A DNA stretch of 33,309 nucleotides, taken from contig CAILUI010000196.1 of the NCBI GenBank assembly GCA_903837355.1, forward strand, positions 1-33,309, read 5' to 3'. The notes beneath the pieces were generated by a model, which had not been told where the DNA came from, ran no database searches, and saw nothing but the letters and a program-made list of their open reading frames with translations. Position 1 is the stretch's first letter. Each line of letters starts with the position of its first letter. Below are positions 31,697 to 33,309 of this stretch, piece by piece. Source of the DNA: an uncultured Victivallales bacterium. GTDB taxonomy: Bacteria; Verrucomicrobiota; Lentisphaeria; Oligosphaerales; JAFGRS01. A program made the translations under genes and the position numbers.

Positions 31697-33211
31697 ATGC
31701 CCACCCGTACCGCCCCGCCCGCGCTGTTGCGCCGCCGCCCGGAGACTGAGGGCGTGGACTCGGCCGGGATCGCTGCTTTCCTGGCCGCGGTGGACCGTGA
31801 CCTGGGCGGGCTGCACAGCTTCATGCTCCTGCGCCACGGTCGTGTGCTGGTAGAAGGCGCGTGGACGCCGTACGCGGAGGCGTTGCCGCACCAGCTCTTC
31901 AGCCTGACCAAGAGCTTCGCCTCCACCGCCATCGGCCTGGCCGTGACCGAGGGTCTGCTGAGCGTGGACACCCCGGTGTTGTCGCTCTTCCCGGACGCTG
32001 CCCCGGCCACGCCGGGGGACCACCTCCGCGCCCTGCGGGTTCGCCACCTTCTCTCCATGAGTACGGGCCACCACACTGACCCCACCGGCGCCATGACCGC
32101 GGCCGCGGACGGCGATTGGGTACGGGCCTTCCTGGCGCAGCCCATCGAGCACGTGCCGGGGACGTACTTCGTCTACAACAGCGGCGCTTCGCATCTGCTC
32201 GCCGAGATCGTGACCCGGCTCAGTGGGCAGGATCTGCGCGAGTACCTGCGGCCGCGGCTGTTCGAGCCTTTGGGTATTGCCGAACCCGCCTGGGAGACCA
32301 GTCCGCGCGGCGTCCGCATCGGCGGCTGGGGCCTGAGCCTCCGCCTCGAGGACATCGCCCGTTTCGGCCAGCTTTACCTGCAGCGCGGCACCTGGCGGGG
32401 ACGTCAGATCCTCCCCGAAGCCTGGGTTGCCGAAGCCACGGCGTGGCAGGTCGACAACGGCCCCCGCCCCGAGAAGGACTGGGAGCAGGGCTATGGCTAC
32501 CAGTTCTGGCGCTGCCAGCACGGCGCCGTCCGGGGTGACGGCGCTTTCGGGCAGTTCTGTGTTGTGCTCCCTGAGCAAGAGGCGGTGGTGGCCATCCTCG
32601 CCGGCCTGGGCAACATGCAGGCCGTTCTGGATCGGGTCTGGGAGCACCTTCTGCCGGCCTTGGGGGCGACCCCGCGGGCCCCAGTCCCCGCCGCCCGGCG
32701 CGCCCTGCGCGAGGCCCTTGCCGGGCTGCACGTACCGAGGGCTGAAGGTGGCCCGACCTCGGCGTTGGTGCCGACCCTGGCTGGCGCCACGTTCCGCTTC
32801 GCCCCCAACCCGCGCCACTTGGCGGCGCTGACCTGCCGCGAACTCGGTGGCGACACCTGCGCCTTTGGCCTGACCGACGATACGGGCAGCACGCACCGCC
32901 TCGCCGCCGCCCATGGCCGCTGGCTGAACTCGACCACGACCCTGGGCGGTTGGCGGTCCTCGATCACGCCCTTGGACCAACGCAGCGCCGCCGTTCCGGT
33001 TGCAGGCACCTACGGCTGGCCCGCCCCCGACATCCTGCAGCTCAAGCTCTGCTTTCCCCTGACCCCCTTCTGCCCGGTCTGGACCCTCCGCTTCAGCGGC
33101 GACCGGCTGGTGCTGCAGCAACGCGCCAACGTCTCCTTCGGCCCGGTGGACAGCCCGGACCTCGAGGGCCAGCAGGGTGGTTTTATAATAATATGGAATA
33201 TACTGCAGTAG
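31697..33211 (+). CDS. Serine beta-lactamase-fold (class C/PBP-like) hydrolase
   Basis: The 504-residue protein has the SxxK nucleophile motif S69-L-T-K72, a Tyr/Asn motif at VYNSGASH (Y160, N161), and a class C-type fold through about residue 345 (RIGGWGLSLRLEDIARFGQLYLQ). There is no signal peptide, so a cytoplasmic esterase or peptidase role is more likely than drug resistance. The C-terminal 130 residues are an extra beta domain. AAGGAA (31685-31690) is 6 bases before the ATG. The last residues, GGFIIIWNILQ, are encoded by an abrupt AT-rich tract unlike the rest of the gene, suggesting that the original end was lost or that the stop lies within a downstream promoter. Confidence 0.85.
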   Translation: MPTRTAPPALLRRRPETEGVDSAGIAAFLAAVDRDLGGLHSFMLLRHGRVLVEGAWTPYAEALPHQLFSLTKSFASTAIGLAVTEGLLSVDTPVLSLFPDAAPATPGDHLRALRVRHLLSMSTGHHTDPTGAMTAAADGDWVRAFLAQPIEHVPGTYFVYNSGASHLLAEIVTRLSGQDLREYLRPRLFEPLGIAEPAWETSPRGVRIGGWGLSLRLEDIARFGQLYLQRGTWRGRQILPEAWVAEATAWQVDNGPRPEKDWEQGYGYQFWRCQHGAVRGDGAFGQFCVVLPEQEAVVAILAGLGNMQAVLDRVWEHLLPALGATPRAPVPAARRALREALAGLHVPRAEGGPTSALVPTLAGATFRFAPNPRHLAALTCRELGGDTCAFGLTDDTGSTHRLAAAHGRWLNSTTTLGGWRSSITPLDQRSAAVPVAGTYGWPAPDILQLKLCFPLTPFCPVWTLRFSGDRLVLQQRANVSFGPVDSPDLEGQQGGFIIIWNILQ

Positions 33212-33223
33212 AATAAGTTGCAT
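33181..33223. promoter_or_regulatory. AT-rich island, candidate promoter of next gene
   Basis: The composition changes sharply to AT-rich at 33181. It includes TATAAT (33184-33189), the 10-bp palindrome TACTGCAGTA (33201-33210) flanked by GAATA-like direct repeats, and TTGCAT (33218-33223). It overlaps the end of the beta-lactamase-fold gene. A promoter or operator for the gene starting near 33255-33270 is likely, but no full -35/-10 pair is certain. Confidence 0.4.
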
Positions 33224-33254
33224 TGTAGTTCTGGATATTTTGTGGTTGCCTGCT

Positions 33255-33309
33255 ATGGTGCTTGTCACTATGGCGATCAGCACCGAACCTACCGGGCAGG
33301 CAGTCCAGA
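33255..33309 (+). CDS. Possible start of a gene running off the window
   Basis: A frame opens at ATG 33255 (MVLVTMAISTEPTGQ) or at ATG 33270 and stays open to the window end. No ribosome binding site is visible, and fewer than 20 residues are present, so no function can be given. The preceding AT-rich promoter-like island is the main support. Confidence 0.25.
   Translation, partial: MVLVTMAISTEPTGQAVQ

Overview
The window is GC-rich bacterial chromosome (roughly two thirds G+C by eye) with a few short AT-rich islands at promoters. The gene set suggests an anaerobic or microaerobic heterotroph that uses glycans: a glycyl radical enzyme, a Re-citrate/isopropylmalate synthase-like enzyme, a UroD-fold protein like the corrinoid methyltransferases, several glycoside hydrolases and a complete Bat (MoxR/vWA) operon. 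A lineage such as Lentisphaerota, Kiritimatiellota, Planctomycetota, Hydrogenedentota or similar would fit, but no marker gene fixes the phylum and this is a low-confidence inference.

Layout. 243-1418 (+) encodes the UroD-fold protein. 1456-5536 (-) holds two glycoside hydrolases, a cytoplasmic GH36-like TIM-barrel enzyme and an exported clan GH-A enzyme. 5610-16207 (-) is a tightly packed Bat operon read from right to left: moxR, DUF58, a membrane-anchored PpiC-type isomerase, a DUF4381/BatD-like lipoprotein, batA, batB, batC, batD, batE, mostly joined by 4-base stop/start overlaps. A 650-base divergent intergenic region (16208-16856) contains three strong hairpins and a 24-base inverted repeat. 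16857-18698 (+) encodes an unusual fusion of a DRE-TIM acyltransferase with a Cache-like sensor domain.

18734-24970 is the highlight: an RNA-repair/Ro60 ribonucleoprotein locus. rtcR (sigma-54 activator, minus strand) is divergent from rsr (Ro60 orthologue), two Y-RNA-like noncoding RNAs, rtcA and rtcB. A near-consensus sigma-54 promoter lies ahead of rsr. Both Y RNAs have a two-part Ro-binding helix with the same internal-loop sequence. Y RNA 2 carries a circularly permuted tRNA mimic: T arm, acceptor mini-stem capped by a GUGA tetraloop, then D arm. Y RNA 1 keeps a perfect T arm but has no normal D arm.

24975-27479 (-) is a GH38 alpha-mannosidase. Between it and the next divergent gene lies an array of ten exact TTTCGCGAAA palindromes (27599-27980) in a 69-bp higher-order tandem repeat. 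28088-33211 (+) is a likely operon of a glycyl radical enzyme, a sialidase-fold protein and a serine beta-lactamase-fold esterase/peptidase. The last gene ends inside an AT-rich island that may be the promoter of the next, mostly off-window, gene. No convincing rho-independent terminator, CRISPR array, canonical tRNA, rRNA or insertion sequence was seen.
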